64,000 bases of DNA from Grifola frondosa (lineage: Eukaryota; Basidiomycota; Agaricomycetes; Polyporales; Grifolaceae): the NCBI GenBank assembly GCA_001683735.1, contig LUGG01000011.1, positions 1,302,001-1,366,000 of the forward strand, read 5' to 3'. Position numbers and translations under genes: made by a program. Below, piece by piece: positions 46,680 through 58,250 of this stretch. Within the stretch, counting starts at the first letter, position 1. Every line of letters starts with the position of its first letter. Below the pieces are notes generated by a model. It had not been told where the DNA came from and searched no databases. It was given only the letters and a program-made list of their open reading frames with translations.

Positions 46680-47640
46680 GCTTCCTATTCACAGGCGGCC
46701 ATATCCTCGAGCTCCTCATGTGTTCGCTCTCCTCCAACAACTTCCCTTTCACCTGCTTCCGACCCGGACTCCCCTACACCGTGGCGCAATGTATCATATC
46801 ACCGTGCTTTATCTGGCTTGCAAACCCCCTTGGCAAGCGCTGCTACTAATCTTCACTGCGACTGCTAATGGACATCCACGCCAACGCCCTACTTCGGGCA
46901 GTTCTCTCGCAAGATCGAAGGCTGCGGAGGTACGCTTGCTTGACAGGATGTAGCACTTCGCCATCCAGCATTGCGACCTTCCCAGAGGCTGCGGCATCGC
47001 ACGTTGCACATACTTCCAATACCACTGGCGACGCTGAATAGATGTCTATCTTATCTTTCCCGTACGGGAACTTGAGTTTACCTGTACTGATCCTCGCCGC
47101 GATATCTGGTTGTTGATCGCATTATTGTCCTTGAAGGCAGCCCTCGGCCGCCCTTGACACGGACATCTTGAGAATGCTTCGTTTATGTAGCCTTTGTCTC
47201 ACGAAATTGGCCTGTCGCATCGATCGGGCTGCTGCATGTCATGTTGTTTCATTTCGCCAACATTCTTCGGGCACGGCAAGAGAGTCGCTTCTCGTCTTCC
47301 CAGTCGCAAACGCGCTATCCTGAGACTTCCGAGACATTGAGTGCTGATAATGGTGCGTGCCGATGCGGAGCGTCCTCTGCCACATCTGCTGTATATGCAT
47401 TCAGTCCATTCAAATTCAGCGCTGCTCTAGCAGAATGTGGTGTAGGGTTGGTGCCCAAAACCTCAGCAGTACTCGATGGTCGCTGCCCTATCTTCTACCC
47501 GGTGCGAGGCCTATGCTCAGGCATAGGCCCCAGTGTCTCTGGATGGCGCCATCTCGGCCGTTATGATGCTCTATTCTCTGTTCTTTGCTTGGCTCGCTGC
47601 CAGTTGCATCGTCCAGCCATCTATGCATAGCGCCCGAAGG
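46680..47640 (+). repeat. Dispersed repeat R1, copy 4
   Basis: Begins near CAATGTATCATATCACC, like the copy at 50890, and ends near CTCTGTTCTTTGCTTGGCTC, like 51680. Frames are disrupted. Confidence 0.6.
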
Positions 47641-48752
47641 GCTACTTTCATGTCTTTCAGCGGCGAGCTACCACACCTTCGATGGAGCCCGTGGTGCTGG
47701 ACACCACCGTGACTACGGTGGTGTTGGGAGCAAGGTGCGAAAACATCGTGGCCCGTAGGGTGCGTGTTTAATTTTCTGTTGTTTTGTTTGTTTTCTTACA
47801 TCCTGATTCCGTATCAGTTACTGCCTCGTTCCACGATACATATCTGATACCTGGTTTCACTGGAACTCGACCAGAGGGCACGCGTCGGACACGAAGCACC
47901 GTCGTCGTTGCTCGTGTCTGTGTTCCATTCTTGCTGCACACAAAGGCGCGGAACAGATATAATCCACGTCGGGGAACATGACGATATCTTCAGACCGCAT
48001 CGATGACACGCCCATGGTCTGTCCTGGTGAGCGTCGTGCTCTCCCCCCGCCCTGTGCCGCGTATGCGCGCAGCCGCGTTGCATTCGCGAATCGCCAGTAC
48101 CATGTCGGTGTTCGTAAAGTTACTCTTACTATCACTCCCTCCGTATGATCTGTTGCCGACGCCTGTCGTCTGCTTGGTATTGCCTGGCGCAAAGGTGAAA
48201 CGCGGCAGGTCAAGCTCTGATTTTCGTTCGGCTAACCTGAACGAGACGGCGTACATCGGTGTGTTCGAATGCTGGAGAACAGTACGATTGGGTGCAATAT
48301 CCCTCAGAAACGCCGTGACTTACGGTTTGCATTGGAGTGGCCACATTTATTTGCTTATCCTTTTTGGTGGAGGAACTACTACCATCTGGATGCATAGAAC
48401 GAGATTCAATTGCTGGTCTTCCACTTCTAATCGAGGCTCATACGACATCACGCATATGTAGCGCGGCCAACGAATGTAGTCAAACGTGATAACTTGAAAA
48501 CAGTTATTTGTTTAGATATCCGCCCATAAAATATGTGTGGACCAACGAATTCCAAAAAATCAAAACGTCTACAACGTAAAACTCTTTATGTTGCTGCAAG
48601 ATCCCATGACTGTGGCGATAAAATCAGAGATATCAATCAGAACCCGCGAGGTCTAAAGCACAAAAATACATCACTATGACGACCTTTCACTCCAAGAATC
48701 AGTATCAGAGGGATAATAGCATGAAGCCCTACGCAGAGAATGCTTCAAAGCT
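47641..48752. repeat. Repeat R3 and spacer before F-box copy D
   Basis: 47770-48250 matches 61360-61600 and 62570-62745 as a direct repeat, and 36060-36180 as an inverted one. 48360-48440 has the R4 repeat. The stretch from about 48450 rightward is the inner edge of the large inverted duplication. Confidence 0.55.
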
Positions 48753-50247
48753 TCATAACCACCGAAATATCTTCTGTTGGCGCCTTGTCCACAACAACTT
48801 CGCCACCCCCATGGTAAGCACTTTCCAAAAAAGTGGGTCGGCCCAATTGATTTGGATAGCGATGTAGCGAATAGAGGGATGTGATGCGATGATTTTGGAG
48901 GCAAACAATTCGGGGCGAAATTGTCGGACGAACATTAAGTCTCTCGTGATGCTTCCATCCACAATGAACTGGAGCATGAAGTGAGTGAGCGGCGAACGCT
49001 GCAACAATAAATAAAACCTATCCTATGAACCACACCGTAGCATCAACAACTAGCTTTCTAAAGTGCAATGTATGGTACTTACGAGGGCGTCGGATTTCTC
49101 AAAGAAGTACATGAGGTTGATCGTGCATCGCAGATAGGTCAACCGCGCCGCCACTTCATTTGGAATGCAGCGAACACATGGAAACTCCCGAGTGAGTCCA
49201 ATACGGACATGGGACGGGCGACAGTCGGATAAGATGTGGGTCACTATGTCGTGAGTGTCGCGATATACACATGAGAATTCCACGCGACGAATTTGACATG
49301 TCAGGCCGAGCTTGTATAAATCAAGCGGCCATCCTGCGAGACGATCCAACGACTTCCACCCACCGCCAGCGAGCTGAACAGAGTGGTTCAGCTGTCGGTA
49401 CTGATGGTCTGCCACATTCAGACGGTCAATATCACGAAGTATGGTGAGGTCGGTGAGATTGGGGAAATTTCGTGCGGTGAGTGCTAGTGGAGGGTAACCC
49501 ATGCTAGAAAGCGAAAGTTTCCGCACTCGCGGAAACTGTAATTCAGACTGGAATGCGGTAGCATATATGGTGAGGTCCTCTAGAGTGGTACTGCAGTGGT
49601 GAAGTAATACAGCGGGATCCAGTCCAATGCGGCCAATGTATCCAAATGACCTGAGATGCACTTTGACCAGCGGTGACTGCATTTGTTTCACCATTTGGTA
49701 CAGAGGATCCTTCGCCCAGGAAACTGGGCCACCATTCCAAGACATGTGGAACTCTTTCAAGGATGTCAGCGACGAGCATGCTGCCCGGAGACGATGATGT
49801 GATTTCAGCAAATCACAGCAGGTGAGATGAAGCGTCTCCAAACAGGACGTGTGTGTGAGAATTTCGACTAGCTGATTGATAGATTCGGATGATACCGGCC
49901 GGTCAAGTCCACCGATGGAGAGCTGACAGAGGAATGGATATCGGAGAGGAGCTTGTACAACCATGAATGCACAGAAGGACTCTATTTTCCTGGTACTGTC
50001 GAGGTGCACGTCAAAGTTCAGCAGGTGTCGGACACCCGCGTGATTGAGTGTACGACAGGTGCTCATAGCGCGAATCAAATCTGGTTGTGGGAGAAAGGAT
50101 AATATGATGTATATCACATCCAGATGGAGGTGCACTGTTGAAGTCGGACTACAAGATCTGTTTGATTTCAATCACGAACGAGATCATGCGAGAGATAAGC
50201 AATTACCTGTCGTTGAGCAGGCCATCTGCATGGGATTCATTTTCCAT
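48753..50247 (-). CDS. F-box/LRR-like protein, copy D, 450 aa with altered C-terminus
   Basis: Mirror partner of copy A. Exons 50207-50247, 49083-50148 and 48753-48998 sum to 1353 nt and stay open. F-box: LDVIYIILSFLPQPDLIRAM, then STCRTLNHAGVRHLL. Leucine-rich segments: LCQLSIGGLD, LETLHLTCCDLL, VRKLSLSSMGY, FPNLTDLTIL. Middle block RQLNHSVQLAGGGW. In exon 3 the family tail is normal to LFWKVLTM. Then GGGGGTGG replaces the GGAGAGTGG of copy B, one base short. The last 20 residues are read in another frame (KLLWTRRQQKIFRWL) and the conserved ESGEVVVDK tail is lost. A shorter but possibly functional protein, or an early pseudogene. Confidence 0.85.
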
Positions 50248-50819
50248 TTTGATTGAGACCAATAGCGTTGGAGAGGATAGCATTAGAGAGGATGCTTACG
50301 ACTGCGAGGTCGACCTTGACCTCAAGAGGTTAAGTCGGGCATAGAGAATTCCACCCAAATTCCACCAGTGTGCACTGAGTGCGAAATTAACTAGATACTG
50401 TACATTACAGACCAACTCGGCGCGTCACAGGTCACAAGGACCCTCGACGCGCCGGATTTTGGCGTGGTCACAGGTCACAAGCGGTTCCGCCGGCTGTGGC
50501 GCCCCATGTCACCTCTGCCCAATTTTCCGCGCCTGCGGCGCCGCGACGTCCCCGCCGTTTTTCGCCGGCGGTCACACGTCGGTCGCGCCGCGGCGCCGGA
50601 TTGGGTGCCATGGGTCACAGGTCACAACCGGCGCCGAGTTGGTCTGTAATGTACAGTATTATCGCGGACAGTTCGCGGACGCCTGTTTACTGCCGCGGCC
50701 GTCGCGGACCGCAGCGGACCGCCACAGCACCGCGTTCAGCACTGCGGAATATCTTGCACTGAGACCTCGTTGCAAGGCCCATGTTGGACTACACTCTTCC
50801 TATATTCACCAATAGTCAC
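50248..50819. other. F-box copy D upstream spacer with GTCACAGGTCACAA repeats
   Basis: Between 50400 and 50650 the motif GGTCACAGGTCACAA occurs three to four times in GC-rich DNA rich in GCCGCGGCG-type strings, flanked by two copies of CAGTACATTACAGACCAAC-like sequence in opposite orientation (near 50397 and 50640). This looks like a small insertion with inverted ends. No gene. Confidence 0.55.
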
Positions 50820-51720
50820 ATTCTTCTTCCTCTCCACTGCAGTAGCCTTTGTCCCACCTTCTTCTGGTCTGGGAGGCTGGACGGCCAGTGCCTGTGGCGA
50901 AATGTATCACATCGCCTTGTTTGATGCTGTGTTGCAAATCCTCCCGGGGCTCAGCCGTGCCAATATGTGGTGATCGCTGCATCTAGAACGGACGCCCACG
51001 CCCGCGTCCGCCCTGCTGTCCCCTCGCGATGGAAGACTGTGGATGCTCGCTCACACATTGCGCCACAGCATGTGGCATTTCGCCACGGAGCATCACCACC
51101 TTCCCAGAGGCCGCAGGTCGCACATGGTACGCACCTCCCACAACTCTGGCGACGCTGAGTAACCGTCTATCTTTCTGGGGACTTGGCGTTATTTGCGGTG
51201 ATCCTCGTCTCAATATCTGGTCCGCCGATTGCATCGCTCACTGCCGCTGTCGACATGGACATCTCAAGAAACCCTTGCTTATGCGGCCTCCGTCTCGTGA
51301 AATTGCCTGCTGCATTTATTGGGCTGCTGCATGTCATATCGTTTCATTTTGCCAACACACCTCCGGATAACGTGGCACGGAGAGGGTTTTGCTTCTCGTC
51401 TTCCCACTCGCGAACGTTACACTGCGACCTCCGAGACATAGAATGGTGGTGATGGAACGCGGAGCATCCCCAGCCACATCGGCTGTATGTTCATTCAGTC
51501 CGTTCAAATGCATCACTGCTCTAGCAGAGTGCGCGGTGCGTCCGCTCAAAACATTGATGCTACCCGATGGACGCTAGCCCATCTTTCATCGGTGCTCCTA
51601 TCGTTGCTGTGACGCGAGGCCTACACGCAGGGCCAGGTCTCGGTATCTCTATATGGCGCTCCCTCGGTCGTTCTGATGTTCTCTGTTCTCTACTATGTGC
51701 TCGACTCCCTGTAGGCTACC
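50820..51720 (+). repeat. Dispersed repeat R1, copy 5
   Basis: Inverse partner of the R1 copy at 29219-29900. Translation shows TTFPEAAGRTWYAPPTT and LVKLPAAFIGLLHVISFHFAN in frames interrupted by stops. Confidence 0.65.
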
Positions 51721-52145
51721 CATGCGTGCACGTATCGCGCGCAGGGCGTAGCGGCGGGCTCTCACACCTCTCCAGGCTCGATTCGGACAATCCGCCACAC
51801 TGTCGTTGCGCGATGGAAGTCATGGTGCTGGGCGCCCACCACGACTACGGTGAGATTTGGAAAGTGCATGGTGGCGTGCATATGCACACGCTATTTCTAA
51901 ATGCGTCTGGCGTCGCTGGCGGCGGTAGAATACGCAGCCCGTCTGATTCTTTTCTTCTATACGCCGCAGCTGCCTGCACCCACCGAACCGCCAATTCTTA
52001 TGATACTGGGATATAAGTAGCCCATTGGCGGAGCTCCGGTCTGAAGGACGAGCATGGCCCGCGGTTTCTCCGCCGTGCAGGGCCTGCAGCTTGCTCAGCG
52101 CGGCTAGGCCCGAACCGCAACGTTGTTCGGGTTTCGTGCTCGGCT

Positions 52146-52156
52146 GGTGGTCGTGA

Positions 52157-52189
<33 letters not shown>

Positions 52190-52195
52190 ACATGA
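52146..52195. repeat. GTGGTC hexanucleotide microsatellite
   Basis: About eight tandem GTGGTC/GTCGTG units. The corresponding position of the left arm (near 28650) lacks the expansion, so it arose after the duplication. Confidence 0.85.
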
Positions 52196-52600
52196 GATAT
52201 GCATCTGAACATTTGGACGGGGCGCAGCTACAGCTCGTAAGTGACCCGGCCATGCGATTCATGTGGTATGTCCTTTGTTTTCCTTTGTTCGTTCTCCGTA
52301 CATCTCGATCTGATCGCATCTACCACCCCATTTGATAATAAATATGTGATTTCTTGTTTCGCTTTCTTCGTCAGGTTTGTGGCACCGAAGGTTTATACCG
52401 AGAAGCTGAAGGACATCCCTCGCTGTTGAAGCTGATATCATGCACTGTAAGACAGCACATTATTGCCGCATAAACTGCCGTGATCCATGGAGTATATGTA
52501 GTGTGCTAATATATTGTAGGACAGAGTGTCTATTAAGTGTATTTGAGTTTTACGCCAGACACACAGAAGTAGCGGTGTAGACCGCTATAGCAGTCACCAG

Positions 52601-54005
52601 TTAGGCCTTGGGGTAAAAGCGCGCCAGTATGTCCTTGGGTACACAGTCATCCACGCTGACCCGCTCATACACCTGCATACGGCCGTCCTCACACACCAGG
52701 CTCAGCCGCCCCTCGCGCCCACGCGCGACGACTAGCTCCTGTATCCCCTTCAATGCAAGCCTGAGGCGCTTGAAGCCCGTCTGTTGGCGCGCCTTTACGC
52801 GCTTGAGTGTGTGCGAGTCGAGACGGTGTTTGATCACGGCATTAAACGTGCCGCTGCCGTTGTGTACCGCGACGAAGTGCAGTGGGGTGTGCGAGAGGAA
52901 CAGAGAGGGGTACGAGTCGGACCAGTTGGTGCCCGTCGGGCTGTTCCGCGTTCCGATCTCGAGCTGGACGAGCGTGCCCTGCGCCACCGGAACGCCTCCG
53001 CGCACGACGGCGACGTCTGTGCTACTTCCTGACTGCGCGGGCTGCAGCCACGCACCAAGGATCGTGTCAGGCATGGGGCTGGGGGCGAACTTGTCCTCAT
53101 CGGCGATGGGGATGGGCGGCTCAGCATCTCGTTTTCTCGGGGGCACGCATGCGTCTACCCCGAACCGCTCAACCATATTCAAGCCGCCGAATTTCTGGTG
53201 CGGATGAGTGGGTATCAAAATCAATGTCTGGAATCCAAACGAATTAGCCACTCACAAACTGGACGATTCGTTGATGTTCCGTGGTGCCTTCGAGGCCCTC
53301 CGGCAGAGTGGTGCTCTTGCGCTTGAAGCCGCGCACGTAGCTTTCGGAGAGGCTCGCATCCTCCGTTGTGCGAGGCGCCCAGCTATCCAGCAGTACGGTG
53401 TGCGTGCCTGCGAGTTGCGTGTCGATCCTGAAGTCACCATTGTTATCGAGGATCCACCACAGCAGCGTGCGCAGAGTGTCGCCGCCTGTGATGGAGTCCA
53501 CACTGGGCCAGTCGACCATATACTGAGGATAGGCGTTCGCGACGGCATCCGCGGCGCGGAACAGTGGGAGTAGGGGGGATGCGGGGACGCGATACGCGTC
53601 CTGGTTCACGAATACGGACCCGCGGGCTTTTTCTACGGTGATCGGGAAGCGTACGTTGCACCACTCCAATGGGGAGCCTGATAGGTGCAGCGTGAGTGGT
53701 AAGAAAAAAAATTTAAATGTTGTGGCAGACCTGGAACGATGATGGTGGGCTCGCCGTGGTCAGACCAGCTATAGGATCCGACGTATTGAAGGTTCTCTAT
53801 CGAGAGGTTTCTGCCAGTGACATGATCTGGCTTCGGGAACTCCATGATTGGTATATTTTTCAGTCCTTCGTGAATGTGGCGATCGACTTGGAGTGATACG
53901 TCTGCATGTTCCCCAGTTTGGGTGCCAGGGAGTGTGTGAGACGCATCAGTTGAGTAGAATGACGACTTCGATGGACGGCGATACTTCTGCTGATTTTGCT
54001 GCCAT
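52601..54005 (-). CDS. 'GGPPS-like' subfamily B, copy 4, N-terminal frame break
   Basis: Mirror partner of copy 3 and better kept. Exon 2 is intact: SPLEWCNVRFPITVEKA, FVNQDAYRVPASPLLPLFRAAD, DTLRTLLWWILDN, FRIDTQLAGTHTVLLDSW, TEHQRIVQF. The last exon is intact: ERFGVDACVP, GTLVQLEIGTRN, LFLSHTPLHFVAVHNGSGTF, ending VPKDILARFYPKA. In exon 1 the ATG at 54005 (MAAKSAEVSPS) is out of frame with SSFYSTDASHTLPGTQ because about 8 nt present in copy 3 are missing near 53970. The frame is open only without an ATG. The subfamily lacks the FEVDA glutamate and the VE-x-K/T segment of subfamily A. Confidence 0.8.
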
Positions 54006-54609
54006 TGATTCAATTAACGGAGAATATATGTGCTTTTGCACGTACCTTGCTGTTCTGCTTCAGACAGAGTGCAAGGTTGTTTCTGTGAGGCAGTCTATGA
54101 TCAAATTTCTACACAGAATCGGATGGTGTAACGATATAAAAAGAATATCAAGACTTACCAAGGGCTTCCAGAGCGAGATGCGTGCGTTTATCCACATCAA
54201 AATGTTATACCTGCATGAAAACAGTCATGCACTATAACGGAGATGGTCAGTTCGCGGCGAACCTGCGAATTTGAACAAGGCTCAGCCACTGCAGCATTGA
54301 CAAAACGCACCTACAAGCGCCCACGAGCGCCCATGTGACAGGCGCTCGCACGCGCGCTTTGTCAAACTCTAACTCAACCGCACCGGCAATTGCAGGAATA
54401 TATCCGTGCTACGTCGCTGAAGACCCGCTGACCGTTTAACGTGTACTCCAGGGATTTGATATGAATTTCATGAAGGTGTTATATTATTCCAATATATGTG
54501 CCAGTTCTTTCTGAACATAAATTCACAAATCCGACGTTGCTATATGGAATGACGCTACCAATCACATTTAAATGCTAACAATTTGCGCATTACAGACACC
54601 TTCCTCTAA
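54006..54609. other. Spacer between GGPPS-like copy 4 and the remnant
   Basis: Inverse of 26306-26827. A + open frame at 53848-54237 is antisense or spacer sequence. No gene. Confidence 0.45.
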
Positions 54610-54890
54610 CTAGACTCCAAAGTGCTCCATAATATCCTCGGGCAGACAACTATCCTGACTGCTACGCTTGAAGGCCTGCAGGCTGGCAGCACACTTTGCC
54701 GGAACACTGGACTCGGTCGACCGCGCTGACCATGTTCCATCACAAGGTCCTGAATTGTTAGAAGGACTCGTCTCAACTTCCTGAACGCGGGCTGTATATC
54801 ACTTTCGACACGTTCCATCTCGGGGGACCCTAACTGGCGCTTTGTGATGGAATTGAGTGTCCTTCGGTTGATCGAAATCGGGCGAGGTCC
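54610..54890 (-). pseudogene. GGPPS-like 3' exon remnant, mirror of 25990-26305
   Basis: SITKRQLGSPEMERVE, FRKLRRVLLTIQDLVMEHGQRGR, then a frame slip before LPEDI-like residues and a final ESxGV stop at 54610. Only the end of the last exon is present. Confidence 0.75.
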
Positions 54891-55921
54891 CCGGTGAGAG
54901 TATCGAAATCAAAGAATTTCAGTACGTCGCATCGATGTCATGTTTCAACCTCATTGACCATGAGTATGCAGGTTCTCCCCGACAGTGGCGGGACAGAGAG
55001 ATACTATAGTATTGCTAAATAAAATGGCGCCAACTTAATCGATCAGAATGGATATAGCATGCTAAGTTCGCAGCGCGGAATAAAGGGCGGAAAATAAGCA
55101 AGCAGCCTCTGTCGATTGGAAAGCGATCGACTTCGTTACCGATCGCAGTAACGTTCGCAAGCTTGTGATGGATCCACCGCAATAGCAATGCTGGTAGCTG
55201 CTGGGACGCAAACCGTGCAGTTGAGTTGATGGGAAGTACGAACGAAAGGTTACAGCTTCGAGCACAAGAACGCCGATTTAGCTCAAGGCAGCGGCAACGG
55301 GTCATCATCGGATACTGCAATATGTGAGTGTGAAACTCGTGCGCATCGTGCGGTCGGCTGGCTAATCGTACGAATAGAATTTTGATGGCTTGAAGATAGT
55401 CGTTCGCTTCGAGGTTGATGCATGCATTCCCGAACCTGAGACCGTTGCCTCACATGACGAGGTGGACAGTCTTGCAGATGCATTGTCGGGGCTGGATGTT
55501 GCCTCCGGCAACACAAAGCACTACCCTAAATAGTCGTCCAGCATTCGGAAGTACATGTAACGATAGTCTGTGGAGGGTCCCAAGTTCCGCATAACGCTAT
55601 CATTGAGACGACGAAAATGCTCGCAGAGGAGAGTGACCCGATTCAATTAGGTCAATGCGTATCCTCAGTTATACCTTTCCCAAACGCCACACCACTTCAT
55701 CGCAGTGCACGAAGAATCCGGAAACTTCATTTCCATCACAAAAGGCGAACTGATCTGGCCCGAAATGAGGTGGTTCGACGACGACGCGCAAGAAGGTTCA
55801 CGAAGCTCAGGTGCGTGCTTCATACGCTTCAAGAACTTGTGATGAAGCATGGGCTGCGCGGCCGATTGAGCCTAGTCTTTGGGCGATCACCGGGAGCGTT
55901 ATGAAGCGGTTTGGGATTTAG
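54886..55921 (+). pseudogene. 'GGPPS-like' copy 5, heavily decayed, mirror of copy 2
   Basis: Fragments in order on the plus strand: KEFQYVAS (54910), SPRQWRDREI (54975), a damaged LRKLL region, VVRFEVDACIPE (55390-55430), the DALSGLDVASGN segment, FPKRHTTSSQCTK frame slips through the SQTPHHF region, HTLQELVMKHGLRGRLSLVF and a final RFGI stop at 55921. Several deletions and frameshifts separate them. Confidence 0.8.
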
Positions 55922-56119
55922 ACGACTTCTTCTGATCACACTGAAAGACAGGTAATTCATACAAAAGTCTTTCCATTCGAAAACTGATTAGACACTTTTG
56001 ACTACAGACTGACCATGCTTTGGTATTTTCCTAGTCAATGCTCATCACATGTGTCATTCCGAAACGGTAATCGTGCGTCAATCAATAAGTGAAAATTCGA
56101 TGATTATCAGCAGCTTGAA

Positions 56120-58250
56120 CTACGGTGACGCGGTGGCTTCAGCCGTGCGCGTGAAGTCCATGTTAGCCCATACCAGAGCTTCAGCGGACGACGAACGAAG
56201 CTTGAGATTGAACTGGAAGGCTGCAGGATAGCTGTGATATGAATGTGTTAGTTCATACAGTATTCCGATGAAATAAAATGATGAGAACACACGAAATAAT
56301 CCCGGATGTCATCTGGGGTTTCAATGTCATGGGTTTACCCGTTGCATCGAGAGGAGCACTGATATTAAATACGTGTAGAACCGACGCGATATTCATGAAC
56401 AGTACGTCTTCAGCGAAATGGCGACCTGGGCATATCCTAATTATAGGGATTTCCTACTTAGTATCCTGGCAAAACAACACGACACTCCGATGCTTGGAAC
56501 GCACCTTCGTCCGAATCCGAAGGTGGCGGTATTAGGGTTTTTCACCTCGGGATTCAGCTGCCCGTCTTTGAGGAAACGTTCAGGGATGAACTCATGTGGG
56601 TCCGGATATACACTGGGATCCTGAGTAATGGCCCTAATATTGAAATTCAGCATGACATCCTTCAATGGCGAAGCGTGAGTGGCAAACCAGATGCTAGGGA
56701 CAACTAGCGACCCCTTCGGAATAAAATACCCTTTGTACTCATCGTCATCTGTTGTCGCATGTATGACACTGAGAGGAAAGACAGGCTTCCAGCGCAGGCA
56801 CTCCATTGCTATCGCGCTGATGTACGGTAACGAATCGCGATCGCCGATTTCTGGAAGCCGGTCCGCGCCAATCACTGCATCCAATTCTACTTGCGCCTTC
56901 TTCTGAACCTCCGGATACAAAATCATAGCTAGGAGGAACCACTGTACTGTGGAGAACGTCTTTAAGAGAGAACGTCAACTGCGTGTTGATGCACAATTAG
57001 GTAGGATTATGGCTTACAGTGTCGGCACCAGCTGAGATATGAACACGGTTGGTAAGTAGATGAACCATAGGCGAGATTTGCAGGCCAACCTGCATATATG
57101 ACCCCCCAGTACACTTTGTATGACTTCTTCTGCCTCCACAACGTCGAGCCCCTCCATCCCAGAGATTTTCTCTAATTGCACACTAGCAATCGAAGATCTA
57201 ACCGCGGTCGCACTGTTGTTCTAAGGGATAGATATTAACATCGTGAGAATGAACGTGACGCGGATAAGGCTCACGAAATCCTCCTTGGCCTGAACGAACG
57301 GCACTGTCCGAAGGGCCGTTAAGTCCGCACGCCATTTCGCCGCTTGTCTTCGAAATCCCGCTCCGGGGAACCAAGGTGGAACATACCTCAATAGAGGGAG
57401 GTACTCAACAAGGTATGATCCCGGCTTGAATGCTTGTGAAAAGCCTTTCATGGCCTTGTCTGCTATTTCCGAAAACGAACTGTCGCCATCAGACACCTGT
57501 ATTGCCGTAGGCTATCTTGAGAATGATCGCTCCCAATTCGCTGGGAGAGTAGAATTAGCGCAGCTCATAGAATCGAAGACTGTACCTTACAAGCGTAGAT
57601 GTCGTGCATAATCTTCTGGTGTATTGGCAAGATTTCGTAGGAATCTGCGCACCTCATGGAGCTGAACTTCGTGATATTTGCTAATCGCATTCTGATTGAA
57701 GTGTTGGTGGAACATACGCCTACGCTGCCTCCACCGTTGTCCGTATGGCATCAGAGCAAAGCTCCAGTCCACACCTATTCTGTAAAGCATACATACGTCG
57801 CTTATTGTCAGATGCCCTGATAACTTGACACTTACAGCTTAGCCATGATGGATTGTCCCCTATCCGAATACTTTGAGGATCGCTTATCAACGAGCTCCGT
57901 GATAGCTTCCTCGGATCCAAGGATAATCATGGATTTTCCGAGGATCCTAAGGTGTACTACATCTCCTGAACATATGCATCAAGTCGTGAATCAAATGCCA
58001 TGTCCATAATGTAGCAAAACGAACCGTATTCCTCACACAATTTTTGGAAGTTAAGCCATTGAGATTCTGTTGGTATATCGAGAACATTGCCAATGATCGG
58101 AAGCGCTTTGGGTCCCGGCGGGAGGGGAAGTCCATTGATATTGGAAGTCATGCTATTAACATATTTCCAGAGCAGCGACAAAATCACGCCCATAACAGCT
58201 AGCGGGATAACGGTGCTGTAAACGCTGCAGTGAATGTCGACTACGGTCAT
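56120..58250 (-). pseudogene. Cytochrome P450 (P450-3), one-base insertion, mirror of P450-2
   Basis: Same ten-exon gene as P450-1 and P450-2. Exon 1 is 58025-58250 (MTVVDIHCSVYSTVIPLAVMG, LPLPPGPKALPIIGNVLD). Exon 4 is 57275-57540, 266 nt against 265 in P450-1. The extra A sits in GGCAATACAG (near 57502), where GGC ATA CAG would keep the frame to VSDGDSSFSE. Exon 7 starts at 56959 (TFSTVQWFLLAM). ECLR, IPERF, FGFGRR and an ICPGRHFAE heme loop are present; stop at 56120-56122. Intron 2 has an ordinary GT donor (GTAAGT) where P450-2 has GC. Correcting one base would restore a full enzyme, so a sequencing error cannot be excluded. Confidence 0.88.
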
